Source: Oryzias latipes (taxonomy: Eukaryota; Chordata; Actinopteri; Beloniformes; Adrianichthyidae). From it: DNA of 64,000 nt. The notes under the pieces were generated by a model, which worked only from the letters and a program-made list of their open reading frames with translations, had not been told where the DNA came from and did no database searches. The stretch lies in NCBI RefSeq assembly GCF_002234675.1, contig NC_019866.2, positions 4,012,642 to 4,076,641 on the forward strand. Reading direction: 5' to 3'. The position numbers and the translations under genes were made by a program. Below, in pieces: positions 1 to 12,427 of this stretch. Position 1 is the stretch's first letter; each line of letters begins with the position of its first letter.

Positions 1-1037
1 ACCTTGTGCTTTCTCATCAATACCTCCAGGGGAACCAGTTTCCAGAAAGAAACCAATGAAGGAAGACAGTTCTCCTGTGTCGCCTACACCACCTACTACA
101 ACAGATTCTTCAGTGGATGAAGACGAACAGGTGTATATTCTGTCACCTACTGAACCAGTCAGTTTCACCTCTACCTTTTCTTGCCGGCAGTACAGCAACC
201 AGATTCTACCACCCAATGTGAAACCCCTCTCCTAGCTCGACCGTCTGTCACTAGCACTGCTGATGTTGATGACGGTGAAAGGGGAGAGGCTCAGGAGGAT
301 ACTATCCTCCACCAGGAACTGGTGGGTGCTGTTGAATCTAGTCCTGCATCTGTGACATTGGATGCCAGCAGAGTCCTGAAGCTGTGTCAGCCGCAACACA
401 AAAAACTCCTGGACCATTGCAAGCTGAAGCGGGACCAGCCTCTTCAGTCGAATCTGTCCCAGTGCCTGCGGATCCTACACAATTAAGGGAGGAGCCAACC
501 TCGCCTGTGACATCTGAGTCGCACAGTCCGGAGGAGCCGCAGTTGCGAAGGGGACAGCGTGTCAGAACACAACCAGTCCGCCTTCAGTATCCGAAACCTG
601 GTAGACCCCTTTTGCAAAGTATCCAGACCGTGCTCCATGGATTAAGCTCTGCCTTCTTCTTCGCCCTCAAGGATGATGAAGAACCTGAAGCGTCATCCTG
701 TTGCACTGATCTACCAGAGCAGTTTCCACATGAACGAGGACGTTCATGGGATAAGGGGGGGGAAGTGTAACCCCTAGCCATCAGACTAAGTCGGAACACC
801 TGGCCCCGCCTTTATTTTGAAAGGGTAATTGTGTATATAAGCTCCAGGTCAGTGGGTGCACTTACTGCATGCTTCTTCCTACTTCCTGCTCTGAGCTCTC
901 AGCTGTTGCTGCGGCCACACCAGGACCCCTAAAACACCTTCTTGAGACATATTTGGAAACCTCAAAATTTCCATTTCATTAAACCCAAAGAGACCTGCTC
1001 ATCGGTCAGGTTCTTGTTATGTATGCTTTGATCTACA
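1..1037 (+). mobile_element. LTR retrotransposon fossil, 3' end (Ty3/Gypsy-like)
   Basis: This is the 3' end of an LTR retrotransposon on the plus strand; the rest lies left of the window. Coding-like sequence up to about 765 is rich in Pro, Glu and Ser and carries a basic RRGQRVRTQPVRL stretch. That resembles the tail downstream of integrase in fish Ty3/Gypsy-type pol proteins. A purine-rich tract at about 751-765 acts as the polypurine tract directly before an LTR beginning TGTAAC at 766. The copy is incomplete here and looks broken. It probably sits in intron 1 of the left-hand hsd3b7 copy. Family assignment is by resemblance only, and the right-hand boundary is uncertain. Confidence 0.6.
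766..1037 (+). repeat. 3' LTR of the flanking retrotransposon
   Basis: The LTR starts with TG straight after the polypurine tract. It has a TATA-like box (GTATATAAGC, near 832-841) and an ATTAAA poly(A)-type signal near 978-983, and it can be ended at ...GATCTACA (1037). The sequence just after that end (TTGATGGCGAGC) looks like a primer-binding-site type stretch, so the boundary is tentative. Confidence 0.45.
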
Positions 1038-1360
1038 ACTTGATGGCGAGCTGAGATCTGAGATCCTGATACTTCCACCCTCAATAACTCCTCAGCTGCA
1101 GCAAACCTCAATTACATCCCAACCAATAGACTTTTGGAAACCACTCAATAGGACTCAGACCCATATCCCGGTTCCTTTTGTTGTTGTTTTTTTTGTATTG
1201 TTTAAATGTCTATTTTTTGTTAATACAATAGATTGCATTTTACTTTCATCGCTGTCTTGTTTTCATTTACACACCTTGGGCTCCCTGAGACGAACTCTGA
1301 TTAATGCGCCTAGTCACATAATCTGAGAAGCATTACATATTACATCTATTTTTATTTACA
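1038..1360. other. Unassigned, probably transposon-derived spacer
   Basis: No gene is seen here. It has no match to the equivalent part of the other duplicate copy (about 21550-21870). Copy-to-copy similarity starts at about 1361. It is probably part of, or next to, the retrotransposon insertion. Confidence 0.35.
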
Positions 1361-1525
1361 TTTTACTAAATTTATTTTATGAACATGAAATAAAAATAAA
1401 GTTTTCTGCTATGTTTTTATTTAAACATCATCGCAGTTAACGTTAAGTTGTTGCTTTTTTTTCTTCTTCTTTTTTTAAAAGTCTATTTAAAAACAATAAG
1501 CTGTTAAGCAGATATCTCATCTTAC

Positions 1526-1685
1526 CGGTACCGGCTCCGTTCAAAGTGGCGTCGCTCCGCTTGTCAAACACACGGATCTCCGTGATCCGGTCCTCCTTCT
1601 CCAGCAAAAGCCTCAGCAGGTGTTTGCCCAGGAACCCGCAGCCCCCGGTGATCAGGTAGACGAGGTCTCGCCGGTCCTCAGACAT
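1526..1685 (-). CDS. hsd3b7: hsd3b7 copy A, exon 1 (partial gene)
   Basis: This is the first coding exon of a second 3-beta-hydroxysteroid dehydrogenase type 7. ATG is at 1683-1685 and it encodes 53 codons plus one base. It starts [15 protein letters not shown], with the NAD-binding glycine motif GGCGFLG, and ends at an intact splice donor (GTAAGA). It differs from the complete gene's exon 1 at residue 44 (Ser here, Ile in the 22 kb copy). The TATA box upstream is also preserved. Exons 2-6 are not in the window: to the left lies an LTR retrotransposon in what would be intron 1. It may be a dead fragment or the start of a full second gene continuing left; the tandem-duplication reading favours the latter. 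Confidence 0.85.
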
Positions 1686-1774
1686 GCTGCCGCGCTCACA
1701 CGAGACGAATAAACTGAACAACCAGCAGGTACGGCAGCGCGGAGGGCTCAAACACAGAAACGCTTAACACGCCT

Positions 1775-1781
1775 TTTTATA
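1775..1781 (-). promoter_or_regulatory. TATA box of hsd3b7 copy A
   Basis: TATAAAA on the minus strand (GGTATAAAAAGGC context), about 90 bases upstream of the ATG. It is identical to the box in copy B. Confidence 0.6.
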
Positions 1782-3935
1782 CCGTTTGAACCGTCATATT
1801 GGACAGACGCGATGACACAAGCCCCGCCCCCCCAAAACATCTAGCAAGAAAAATATATATTTGCTACTTTATATAAATAAATAAATAAACAAAATGTGCT
1901 ACTTTATGAACTATGGAAGTAGATTGTACTTAGATGGTTGAATTCATAACTAAAACTCAGTAAGTTTGTTCACTCTAAGCATTCACCAGTTTGTGTTTTT
2001 TTTAATTTTTTACTTGAGCTGAATGCAATATTAACACAAATTATTAATTTATTATTTCCTGTTTTTCCATTGGCTTTATGAACGGTCCTCCAATGAATTA
2101 CAGACGTATTCTCCTGAAGATTCTCCAGAAGATGCTCATTAAAACTAGAACTTTACACATGGATGATGCATAAAAAAGGTGAGTGATGAATCTTTGTTGA
2201 CAAGCAGGTAGAGTTGCTTCAATAATTAAGCGGGTTTGGTTGAAATCCTGAAGGAGAAAACAAGAATAAAAAATGTTTTCCCTGTAAATAAATTAAATAC
2301 ACCCTTGAAGCCAAAGCTTTCCTTGTCTGTTGGTCAAAAGTATTTATCCATTTAAAACACGGGGATCCCGTTCACTGCGGTGCAACGCAAACCTGCTGAA
2401 GTTGATGGATTTAGCAGGCGACTCTTTATTTCCACAGACTGCCTTCAATTGGAGGAATCTTTATGGAGCAGCTGCACTCCCAGAATAATGCATTTTCTAA
2501 AAGCCTAAAAATGTGAGGGGAGGAACAAAAACAATACTAAAACTTTGAAAACGTCTGACTTTATCAAGCAAATATGATTATTTAAAACATCTGCAGCACA
2601 AAAAAGTTTAACACTGACCACTTTTTTTTTTTAGACTAAGTGTTAATCTTCACAAGGAAATAAAAAGACCTAACATTTGCAAGTGGAAATAAACTGTAAA
2701 GAAATGAGGAAAAAAAACCAAAGAAACTGCAAATATACACATCTCACACTGTTTGTGTGTGTGTGTGTGTTTTTTTTGTCTAGCAAGATTTATGTGCTTT
2801 TAATCGAGTGGCTGGAAAACCAAAGAGAATGAAGAGAAAGGGGATGAAAAACAGTTTGCCATCCGGATGAAGGCAGAGAAAAGGACAAAGGGAATGCTAA
2901 CACTGGGGCTCGCCATGAAAGCAGCAGGTGGAACCTCACGCTTCTGCAGCCGCCATCGATGTTTGCTGAACGCATTCAACAGAACTACATGTTAAAGGTG
3001 TATTAAAAAACACTCCCAACACCGAAGAACGGATGAAACGACAAAGAACAAATAAATTAAAAGGTTAAAAGCAAATGCATGTGGAGGACGCGCCAGTTAA
3101 AAAGAAAAACAACCTCTTCGTAACGATTCAGCCGCTGTGTAGGAACTAAACACGCCATTAGCTAAACAGGAAGTTGCAGCGAGTCTGGACAGAAACAACC
3201 AGCAGGGAAAGTAAAGGACAGTTTGGAATCACAGAACCACAGCGGGTAGAAATGCTGAAGCTCAACTCACTGTCAGATACTTTGTTAATTCAACCAAGCT
3301 TATAATTCTAATTATAACAGCAAGAGTAATATTCTACTGACGCACGGAAAGGAAATTAAAAGACGACCTTCACACTTGGAAATCCTGCAACGGTGAAAAA
3401 CCAAATAGAGTGAAGTAAATTTTAAAAGTGCGCCCTCAACAGGAGCTTTTAAAAACCCTGAAGTTAGTCTGGTGTTTCTGTGCGTTTATGGAAGGGGGGG
3501 GTCTGAACGGGAACGGGACGTTTGCGTTCTCTGCAGGATCGTGGGGCACAGAAAAATCAAAAGATCTGTGGGGTGAGCCGAAACGGTCGCCGTGGCAACA
3601 GGGAAACAACCTCTCTCTGTGGGTGTAGGAAACCAAATCCGCCTGGAAAATGTGTTCAAGTCCGACAATACTGCGACAGACGGGTCAAGACGCCACCGTC
3701 GGCGGGTGCGCGCCCCCATCACAGACTGCGGGACAGCCCGTCCATGAAGCTGTGCATACAAAGTGCAAATGCCTGCGTCACGGTTTCCTACTCAACTGAA
3801 GTCATCCGGAGAGCTAACCGGTCTCCAACGTTGGCTTCGTTTCTACTTTGCTAGCACTCATCAGGAAGGAGAACCAAAAGGGTGAAAGGGTCCGGCAGGA
3901 CGTTGGCAAGAAACGGAAAGGGGGAAGTGCTTTCG
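1782..3935 (-). other. hsd3b7-setd1a spacer and setd1a 3'UTR, copy A
   Basis: No coding gene is seen. The right part (about 2360-3935) is the long 3'UTR that follows the setd1a stop codon, conserved almost base for base with 24527-26100. A minus-strand AATAAA at 2425-2430 is a possible poly(A) signal. There is a short (GT)n run near 2751-2770. The left part is AT-rich spacer before the hsd3b7 promoter. Confidence 0.6.
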
Positions 3936-4778
<843 letters not shown>

Positions 4779-4837
4779 TCAATACCAAGTGACGAAACAT
4801 CGAATCCACAAAGTGTGCTCGCGTTCTGAGAATCATT

Positions 4838-5124
4838 TTTTATCCATCCGTTGTTTAACCACTGTTGGGCGAAGGCAGGGCACACCCGGGACAGCCTGTC
4901 CCAGGGCCACAATCACACACATTCACACCTAGGGACAAATATAGTCATTATTTTACCAATGACGCATGTTTTTGGACGGCGGGAGGAAGCTGGTGTACCT
5001 GGAGATGACACACTCACAGGGAGAACATCCAAACTCCACACAAAAAGGTCCCAGTCGGGACTCGGACCGGGGCTTTTTTTTGCTGTGAGGCGAGAGCGCT
5101 AACTGCTGCGCCACCGTGCAGCCC
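4838..5124 (-). repeat. tRNA-derived SINE, copy A (full head)
   Basis: Reading the minus strand, it starts GGGCTGCACGGTGGCGCAG with a box A-like stretch. A box B-like GGTCCGAGTCCC follows, then the conserved body (GGAGTTTGGATGTTCTCCC) and a tail ending in ATCCATC-type sequence. This is a very common fish SINE architecture. It lies in the setd1a intron upstream of exon 18. Confidence 0.75.
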
Positions 5125-5143
5125 TGAGGCTCATTCATCCAAC

Positions 5144-5720
5144 TAAAATAGATCCCCGAACAGGGACATGAAATTACGATACCATCGTCCATCGTAATGG
5201 TTGACTGACATCACGATGGAGAGACACCATGGTGATGCTACGCCCCCGCCACGCTGTGAGTCAACACCATAAGCCGCGATTATATGAGCAAAATATCTTG
5301 ATCAGATCAATGGTCGGATTAGAATTCAACCGTGCGCATGGGCCCAGAAAAACTTTTTCAGATTATAAAAAACGTTCACATGGGTCACACTTTCGGTCAG
5401 AATAAATCATTCGCACATGCGCAGTAGTGTGTGAAATACAGGAAGAGGAAATTAGTTCCGCCGAGCGGCTACATGCATAGATACGTCAGCTCGATAATAT
5501 ACAAGAGGATCTCCTAAACGTGCTGTTATTGTTGTTACGGTTATTATGAAGAGCCTGTTCGGAGCAGAGACATGGTCGGTCGCTCCACCGGTCCACCTGA
5601 CTAATACGTGCAGGAGCGGACTACTTCTTTTCTATTTTATTTGTTGTTGTTTTGTTAAAGTCACTTCCTTCAGTTTATACTGGATCATTGTGGATGAGTT
5701 ATTAGTTGGGAAATAAAATA
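5144..5720. mobile_element. hAT-like element remnant cut by the duplication junction
   Basis: Sequence shared with 27277-28155, plus about 190 bp missing there. It carries the ACGATACCATCGTCCAT motif also found near the right end of the copy B element (28245-28262). In copy A the element is cut off at about 5720, where setd1a-derived sequence stops and tbc1d10b intron 1 begins. Confidence 0.5.
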
Positions 5721-5886
5721 TGGATGGATAATCAAAAGAGGAGAACTGAGCAGAATGTAGCTTCTTTCATAAATTATTTGCTTTAGTGCTTGAACCAAAC
5801 AGTCTCTTTGTTCCTTTTAAGAATTTCAACCCAAACTATATTAATTGAGTGCTTGCTGTTCAATATAAAATTACTTTATGACTTAC

Positions 5887-6765
5887 TTTGTGTCGCTGTA
5901 CTGATTCCCGCCCAGGAAGCCATATTTATCAGTGCGTTTGACAGTGAGGCCATTGATCTCGGAGTCGGAGCCCACGGAGCTCCCGTCCTCTCCCAGTCCA
6001 GATAGGGACTCCAATGTTCCCGACATCAGGCTGGCGGATTCCAGGTAACTCAGGGTGTCGGGGGCCGGCGTATGGGAGGACGGGCTCTTGGATCATTGGG
6101 ACCGTGGGGCTAGAGTGTCCAGCTCGGGTTGGAGTGTGGAAAAGCTCTGGCTTGTTGGGTTCACCAGATAAGCGAGGCTTTGGGGACAAAGGAGGAGGCT
6201 TACTTAGAGGCTTTTGTTCTTGTTCAACTGTCTGAGGAGTCTCCACCTCAGCCGCTGTTGCAGCTGAAGAAGCAGTTGTGGGAGTGAAATCGGGCACCTT
6301 CTCAGATTGGCCGTCCTCATGGCTTACCTGCACATTAGGGTACAGAGTAACATCTAGATCAGGTGGACAGGACGCTTGCAGCTCTGTGCTTGGATCTGAA
6401 GGCCCACTTGCACATTGTGGAGCTTCCACTGCATTCGGGAGTTCTGCAGCAGCCGGGACACTGTTGGATTTCTCATTTGACTCTTGATTTCCTGACGGTG
6501 GAGGGGGAGTTTCTCCTGCAAGTGTGGGGGGACTTGCGGACAAATGTGGAGTCAACGGTGAAGCGTTTGAGGATGCTGCAGAAGCGTTTCCACTCAGAGC
6601 TTTGTCATTGTAAAGGGAAGACTTGGGAAGAGGCATTTCCTGAATAGATTCTGGTGGAGTGTTGCTAGCAGGAGGGAGCGCAGATGAAGACGGAGTTATG
6701 GGTGGGGCTGCACAGGGATCACCCAACGCAGGCGGAGATGGGGATAACGTGGAGAGCTCAGCCAT
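5887..6765 (-). pseudogene. tbc1d10b: tbc1d10b first coding exon, orphaned and frameshifted
   Basis: From ATG (6763-6765) the exon encodes a long Pro/Ser/Ala-rich N-terminal region. It then reads TLSYLESASLMSGTLES and SDSEINGL..RTDKYGFLGG, which is diagnostic of the Rab-GAP TBC1D10B just before its TBC domain. The donor is GTAAGT at 5881-5886, phase 2. The Pro-rich part and the TLSYLES part lie in different frames. The second frame has a stop at 6093-6095, so a one-base loss (or equivalent) lies between about 6050 and 6092. No exon with the TBC catalytic domain follows: about 165 bases into intron 1 the sequence becomes duplicated setd1a. I read it as the leftover right-hand copy of a tandem duplication. 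A sequencing error is the alternative cause of the shift. Confidence 0.8.
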
Positions 6766-7466
6766 GGTTCCCCACTGATCTCTCCTTGAGAAATACAGAG
6801 AACATATTTAATTAGCTATAACAATTCAAAGAGATCATATCAATTTAACTATGACTGTAAAACAAAAATTATCTAAAAAAAATGCTTAAACTTTTCAAAT
6901 TAAGAGCCAGTCATTTGCATTGTAAATCAAATTTTTTGACAAATGTCACAATGGGTAATAAAGCATTTACCAAACAGCTGCATACAAATGTATTTTTTAT
7001 AAAAACAACAATAAATTAATAAAAGCTCAAAAAAATCCTTCAGCAAACATTTGTAATGTACATTTTTATAGAACTACCTGACAAAAGTGATGCGTTGGGG
7101 TTTACAGAATACTTAAGGGTCATAACTGAATCAATGAAGCTGCGTGTTTCATTAAAAAAATACATTTTCGTGTATAAATATATTTTATTTAAGGTCTGCT
7201 TTTATTTTGACACAAGGGCAGAACCGCTTTGCTAATGCAGGTTCACGCGCGTGAAGGCTAATCGATCCGCGCGCGGGTGTAGGCTAGCAGCGAATAACTC
7301 TTTGTTGTCATTCAGCGAAGCAGCCCCGGCGACACAACTTCCCGAATCAGCAGCAAAGGGTTTAGTCACTGTTCACAGCGTCGAGGCCCCGGCCGAGCGG
7401 CGTCCACGGCCTCACCCTGCCCACTGCATCACCCAACAAGTTCATCATCTCCGATGGTGAACTCAC

Positions 7467-7700
7467 CCTCGACCTGCGTGTCACTGCGATCCGTCCTCCT
7501 GGGTAGCCAGGGGTTTCCTGTACATAATACACCCACCCCCGCCACAGCTCCGGCTCCACAGCGTCTTCCGTTTACCGAGGGTCCCAAGCCGCCCGACCGG
7601 ATAGAAACACAGAAAAATGTTCGCTGTTGAGGAGCAAATATTCCGCATTAGCAAGCTAAGTTGCAAACTAGCTAATTTTTAGCCCCTTAACTATTAGCAT
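7467..7700 (-). promoter_or_regulatory. tbc1d10b leader exon and CpG-rich promoter
   Basis: A GC/CpG-rich stretch (about 7230-7600) in AT-rich surroundings. A clean minus-strand donor (GTGAGT, 7461-7466) matches an acceptor at 6785-6786 in front of the coding exon, giving a noncoding first exon starting at or above about 7600. The transcription start is not determined. Confidence 0.5.
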
Positions 7701-9515
7701 TAGCGTCGTTGCTGTGTTAGCCGAGCTTATCTGAAGGTTTCGATCTCCACATTAGACATGCGCACTATCAGCCTCATCAAACGGCACTAAAAAACTTTAT
7801 TTTAAAAATGTTAAATATTTCTAAAAGAATGCTACGCGTTCAAATTATTCAAGCTTAGCGGCTGCAGTGCACACTGCCCGAACACCCAGCATTTCCTACT
7901 GACAGCTACGTGCGCGCGGCCGCTGGTGTCGTGAACGTGCACGTACAGGAGCCTCCCTTCTACGGGGCATCACCACTGTCTGGTCATCTTTAGATGATGT
8001 GAACGTTTACCACGTTTTTCAAACTAATATTCGGTCTGGCTCTGTTTTTATATCTCACTTGGTGTTTTTAAAATTTATTTTTGATGCACCAAAAAGTTGG
8101 AAGTTATTTATTGCTAATAAAAACTAGTGTAATGCATTATTAAAACGTTTATGAGGAATATTTTACTCTTTGCATGCTCAGATATCTTTGTATTACAACC
8201 TACTTTACATCCCAATTTTATATTTATATTTAGAGATGAGACCATGAAGCATTTTAAGACAAAGATTGTATTTTTTTTATTTATACATGTTTGCCAACAA
8301 GCCAAAACCAATTAATCGGCAAATTCACAGACTAAAATCTCTAAAGATAACATAATGTTCAGAAAAAATATACCAAATAAAAAAATAAGACTGTAAATAT
8401 AATACAAAAGATACAATAAAATAAAACTGTTTTTTTTTCTGCTTACGCTTCGTGACTTTTAGCCTTTTTTATACATAAATGTAAATTACTGAGCTAAATT
8501 TTCTGTCAGGCTTCATACATCCATACTTTTTATTAAATGTTTGTGTTTCCTTTATGTTTTGCTCTGTGCTTTTCACAGATCTGTCCGTTCGTCCTGTTAT
8601 TGTAGGCTATAGGTGCAGTGATTTAAACCTGCTTTTATGACAGTATTTTTCTGAGGCACACAGAGCTCAGCTTCTCTGTTGGGTCTCAATTTTCCCTTTT
8701 TCCAAAGTTAAAAAAACAACATTATTTTCCTTTCTATAAATTGCCTAAAACACAGGGTGGCTCCCTCAATTATTCTTTAAGTAAATACCAAAAACAAACA
8801 CTATTATTATTAGTAGTTAATACGACCCCACACCGCCCCCTCATCCTTAAAAATACTTTGTGGCACAGTTGTTTCTTCCTTCTAATCTTTCTGCTGGCAT
8901 TGTGCATAAAGTAACTTTGAATCAAACATTACAGGAATAATGAAGAACGCAGTGCAATTTTGAGGGAAGTAAATATGGGGATATTCTTTGAACAACAGAT
9001 ATAAATAATCTGTAATGTGATACAGTTTAAAAGTAACTTGCAATAAAACTGATCTGACGCAGAATCTAGTAAATCAGGAAGTGCTTCAGAATTCAATTCA
9101 GTATGACAGCATTTACCACTTTTTGCACCTTGTAATACCTTCAGAAAAGCTTCATCATAGGCCAGCTGACCAACGTTTGCAACCTGGTGGTTGTTGTAAA
9201 TCAGTTCTGCTTGTCAGGAGTCAGATTTGGATTTTAGTCATTTTAAAATCGAATCAGTTTAAAAGATAACATGCTTCCATCACATTTTCTCAATGTGGCA
9301 AACATAAATATCTCAGAAAAACTTAAAAAATGATTTTCAATACACCAAGAGATGTTATTATTTTACAACTTAGACTGAATTCAATTATCTTATGGAAAAT
9401 GTTCAATGATGTTGTGTTTGTTTGGCTAGATTTATTGTTGCAGTTATACAAAACCACAATAACTATGATCTAAATGTAAAAAAATGTTTGAAATATTTCT
9501 AATTACAACTTTGTA
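7701..9515. other. AT-rich intergenic DNA, nothing recognised
   Basis: I see no gene, no clear repeat family and no long open frame with protein-like composition. Confidence 0.4.
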
Positions 9516-11865
9516 ACTCAAACTCAAACTTTATTTATTTATATAGCGCCTTTCATTTTGGTTAAAAACACAAAGCGCTTAACATAAAAACAGATAAAAC
9601 AGTCATAAAAAATGAAAGTTGTTCAAAACAGAAAACAAAGGACAATCCCACAAAGAAGGTACCCCTCCCTCACCACCCCCCGCCCCTATCCCCACCCACC
9701 CAGTTACCCCAGTAGAACAGTGAACAGAAACAAATAACTGCAGTTGAAGAAGGTCTGGCTTGGTACTGCTGTGAGGAAACGATATCATGGGGATCCATTC
9801 ATTCCAAGGCCCAGCCGGACCACAGGGGCCATTACCGCAGCGCCCGCCCAACACAGGGCAGCCCAGGGCCCCATCCATGGCTATTAGACCACAGAGTGGG
9901 ACCCCAGCCCGCCCAACCAGAACGGGCACCACAGCAACGGCACGCCCTACAGGTCAAGCTGGTGGTGCCCAAGAACGATGGATCCCCCAGAGGAAACACT
10001 GGAGTAAAAAAAACATCAGAATAAAAAATAAAAATGATCATAAAATAACAACAATAAAAATAGAAAAAGATAAAAAATAAAATAAGATATAAGAATGTTA
10101 GTAATTAAAAAATAAAAGCGTCAGTGATTAAAACATAACCTAAGTATCATTGGTAAAATAACAATAAAAAGAATTGCATATTATAAACAAAGATAATAAT
10201 AGTTGAAGGAAAGAGAATCGTCCGTTTTCGGGTTCTTTCCATCCATGCGTGTTCGATAGTCGAGAGTGGTAAAAACAAACAAGGATTCAACCGGTTTAAA
10301 AATACACGGAGTTTATTTCCCTGACAATAGTTCTAAAGCACAGATTAAAACATTAATGCAGATATATCTGGATTCTCAAGTAAAGATCTACTGACGCACA
10401 AGTTACATGCGAATTACTCGTAGATTTTCCTAAGAACAATGGAAAACTTTGAAAACAGTCTTTTTAAGATGTGTTTGAATCTCCGCCTTCCGGAAAGATC
10501 ATGGTCGCTGGTCCTCCGCCCCTGGTCGCTCTGATTCATCAGCTGATAGCCCGCCTGCTTCCTCTGGCCAATAGCTGACGATTGCCAGCTTCGGATCCGC
10601 TCCGCCTCTCGGGGGCCCATTTCACCGGCGCACACAGTCCGATGATCAAGAGAGTCCCCATCTGGTCAGAGTAAATCATTCCTGGACAACTCAAGGTTCC
10701 TTTTACCGGTATCCAGAGCAAAGGTCAGCTTCAACCTCCACATGAGAACACGAATCTTCACACTTTCCCAGGGGAAGAATCTTCAACCCAGATGGTACAG
10801 ATATCGCCCATGGCATATTTATGGCACCTAAGAAAAACACCTAAGTTTGCACAAAGAACATCCTATGTCTTCACAGGATGCTGCAACCATAAAGCAAAAA
10901 GGAATGTCACACGACCATAAATCTGGATAGTTCAAAATAAGTTCACTTCACACTAAGGATAAAGCTGTAACATAATAAAGAATAAGATATTAAAACATAC
11001 ATTTTCTACATAGTCCTTACAAGAAAATAAATAAATAGATAAATAAATAAATAAACAAATAAATATGTAAATAAATACCTCAATTAATAAATAGATGAAT
11101 AATAAAAGACATAAGGAATGATCAAAGTCATATAAAAGCCAGACTAAAAAGGTGGGTCTTGAGCCTCTTCTTAAAAACCTCTACAGTCTCTGCGGCCCTG
11201 AGGTTCTCCGGCAGGCCGTTCCACAGGCGAGGACCGTGATGGCAGAATGAAGCCTCACCATGTGTCTTGGTCCTTACCCTAGGGACAACTAAGAGGCCAG
11301 TGCCAGAGGACCTCAGGGTCCGCGAGGGTTCGTATTTTAAAATAATATCATTTAAATAAGAGGGCCCAAGACCATAAAAACATTTATAAACCATTAAAAG
11401 AACTTTAAAATCAATCCTGAAACGCACAGGGAGCCAATGCAGCGATTTTAAAACCGGTGTAATGTGTTCCCGCCCTCTGGTTCTCGTCAGAACTCGTGCC
11501 GCTGAGTTCTGTAGAAGTTTTAGATTTGAGATCGACTTTTTGGGTAAACCAGAGAGCAGGGCATTACAGTAATCTAAACGACTAAAAATAAAAGCATGCA
11601 TTAGCATCTCTGTGCTGGCAAGAGAGAGGAACGGGCGGACTCTGGCAATGTTTTTGAGATGATAAAATCCTATTTTCACAATGTTTCTGATGTGAGGGAT
11701 AAAATTCAGCTCAGAGTCAAAAAGAACGCCCAGGTTTCTCACACACTGAGAAGACTTAAAATTCCTAAGTTTGGGTAAAATCATCTCTCTCTTGCTCTGT
11801 TGCTCTTCATTGTGTAATGATCTAGTTTTGATTTCGGTGCTTTTTCTGAGGAGATCTTTAACCAC
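9516..11865 (-). mobile_element. 5'-truncated LINE (CR1/L2-type) with nested insertion
   Basis: An open frame on the minus strand, 11128-11865 (245 codons), encodes the C-terminal part of a non-LTR reverse transcriptase. It has VRNLGVLFDSELNF, SRLDYCNALLSGLP, HWLPVRFRIDFK and RLKTHLFSLAF, which are typical of fish LINE ORF2 tails. Downstream come an AT-rich (AAATAA)n stretch, a GC-rich stretch and a terminal motif AAAGGCGCTATATAAATAA near 9530-9560, which together look like the LINE 3'UTR and tail. A 771-bp element (10202-10972) splits this 3'UTR. The N-terminal apurinic endonuclease and catalytic RT core are missing, as usual for 5'-truncated insertions. Confidence 0.75.
10202..10972 (-). 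mobile_element. Probable solo LTR nested in the LINE 3'UTR
   Basis: A 771-bp block flanked by a 5-bp direct repeat TAATA (10197-10201 and 10973-10977). On the minus strand it begins TGTTACAG, contains AATAAA followed by a U5-like tail, and ends in ...CCTTCAAC. A TG start, an internal poly(A) signal and a 5-bp target duplication without coding sequence fit a solo LTR of an endogenous retrovirus-like or LTR element. It is a fossil; family unknown. Confidence 0.5.
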
Positions 11866-12427
11866 TGAAACCTTGGAATGTTATAAGTCAAGTTGGCCAC
11901 AAGAGGGCGGCAGAGCACCGATCAGGGCTGGTTGTTTCCACTTCTTGTAGAGCAGAAGCTGTTTTTAGATGTTTATTCTGTATTGACAGAAGGTGCACGT
12001 TTAGTTTCATGTTTTTCTTAATTGACAAAAATGTCTAAGGGGATAAACTCTAAAGCTGGATTTGCCATGAAGCTGATTCCTGAATCAGGAAGTTTTTTAA
12101 TGACTCACCTGGAGTTTGCTTAAAAAAAGTGAGTCTGCATGAGTAACATCCCTTATGCTTACAAGAAATAAAGTAAGCATAATTCAATGCTAAAAGTTAA
12201 ATATATGGTGGAAACTTTTTTTTATTGTTCTGAAACTGTTACCTGCATTATAAAATCTATATTTTTTCACCAATGTAAAAATAAATGCTGTCTCCATTCA
12301 CATTATTGCCTTATAAAAACAGAAATAATCAAACAAACAATATACATTGAATAAGTGTTTTCCTAAATTGTAAATTACAACTTTTTTCTAATGTAATATT
12401 TTAGAATAATTAGCAAATCTGATTTTA
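11866..12427. other. Intergenic DNA, nothing recognised
   Basis: AT-rich, with no gene-like frame or repeat family that I can name. Confidence 0.35.

Noticed and set aside
2751-2770. Short (GT)n and other microsatellites (also 24918-24935, 28214-28240, 36778-36798) as CRISPR or regulatory arrays
   Set aside because: Simple-sequence runs only; there is no spacer-repeat structure, and CRISPR arrays are not expected in a fish genome.
4851-5102. 83-codon frame repeated identically at 27016-27267
   Set aside because: It is the body of the tRNA-derived SINE, not a duplicated gene.
9787-10080. Collagen-like Gly/Pro-rich plus-strand frame
   Set aside because: It lies in the GC-rich LINE 3'UTR on the opposite strand; no exon structure.
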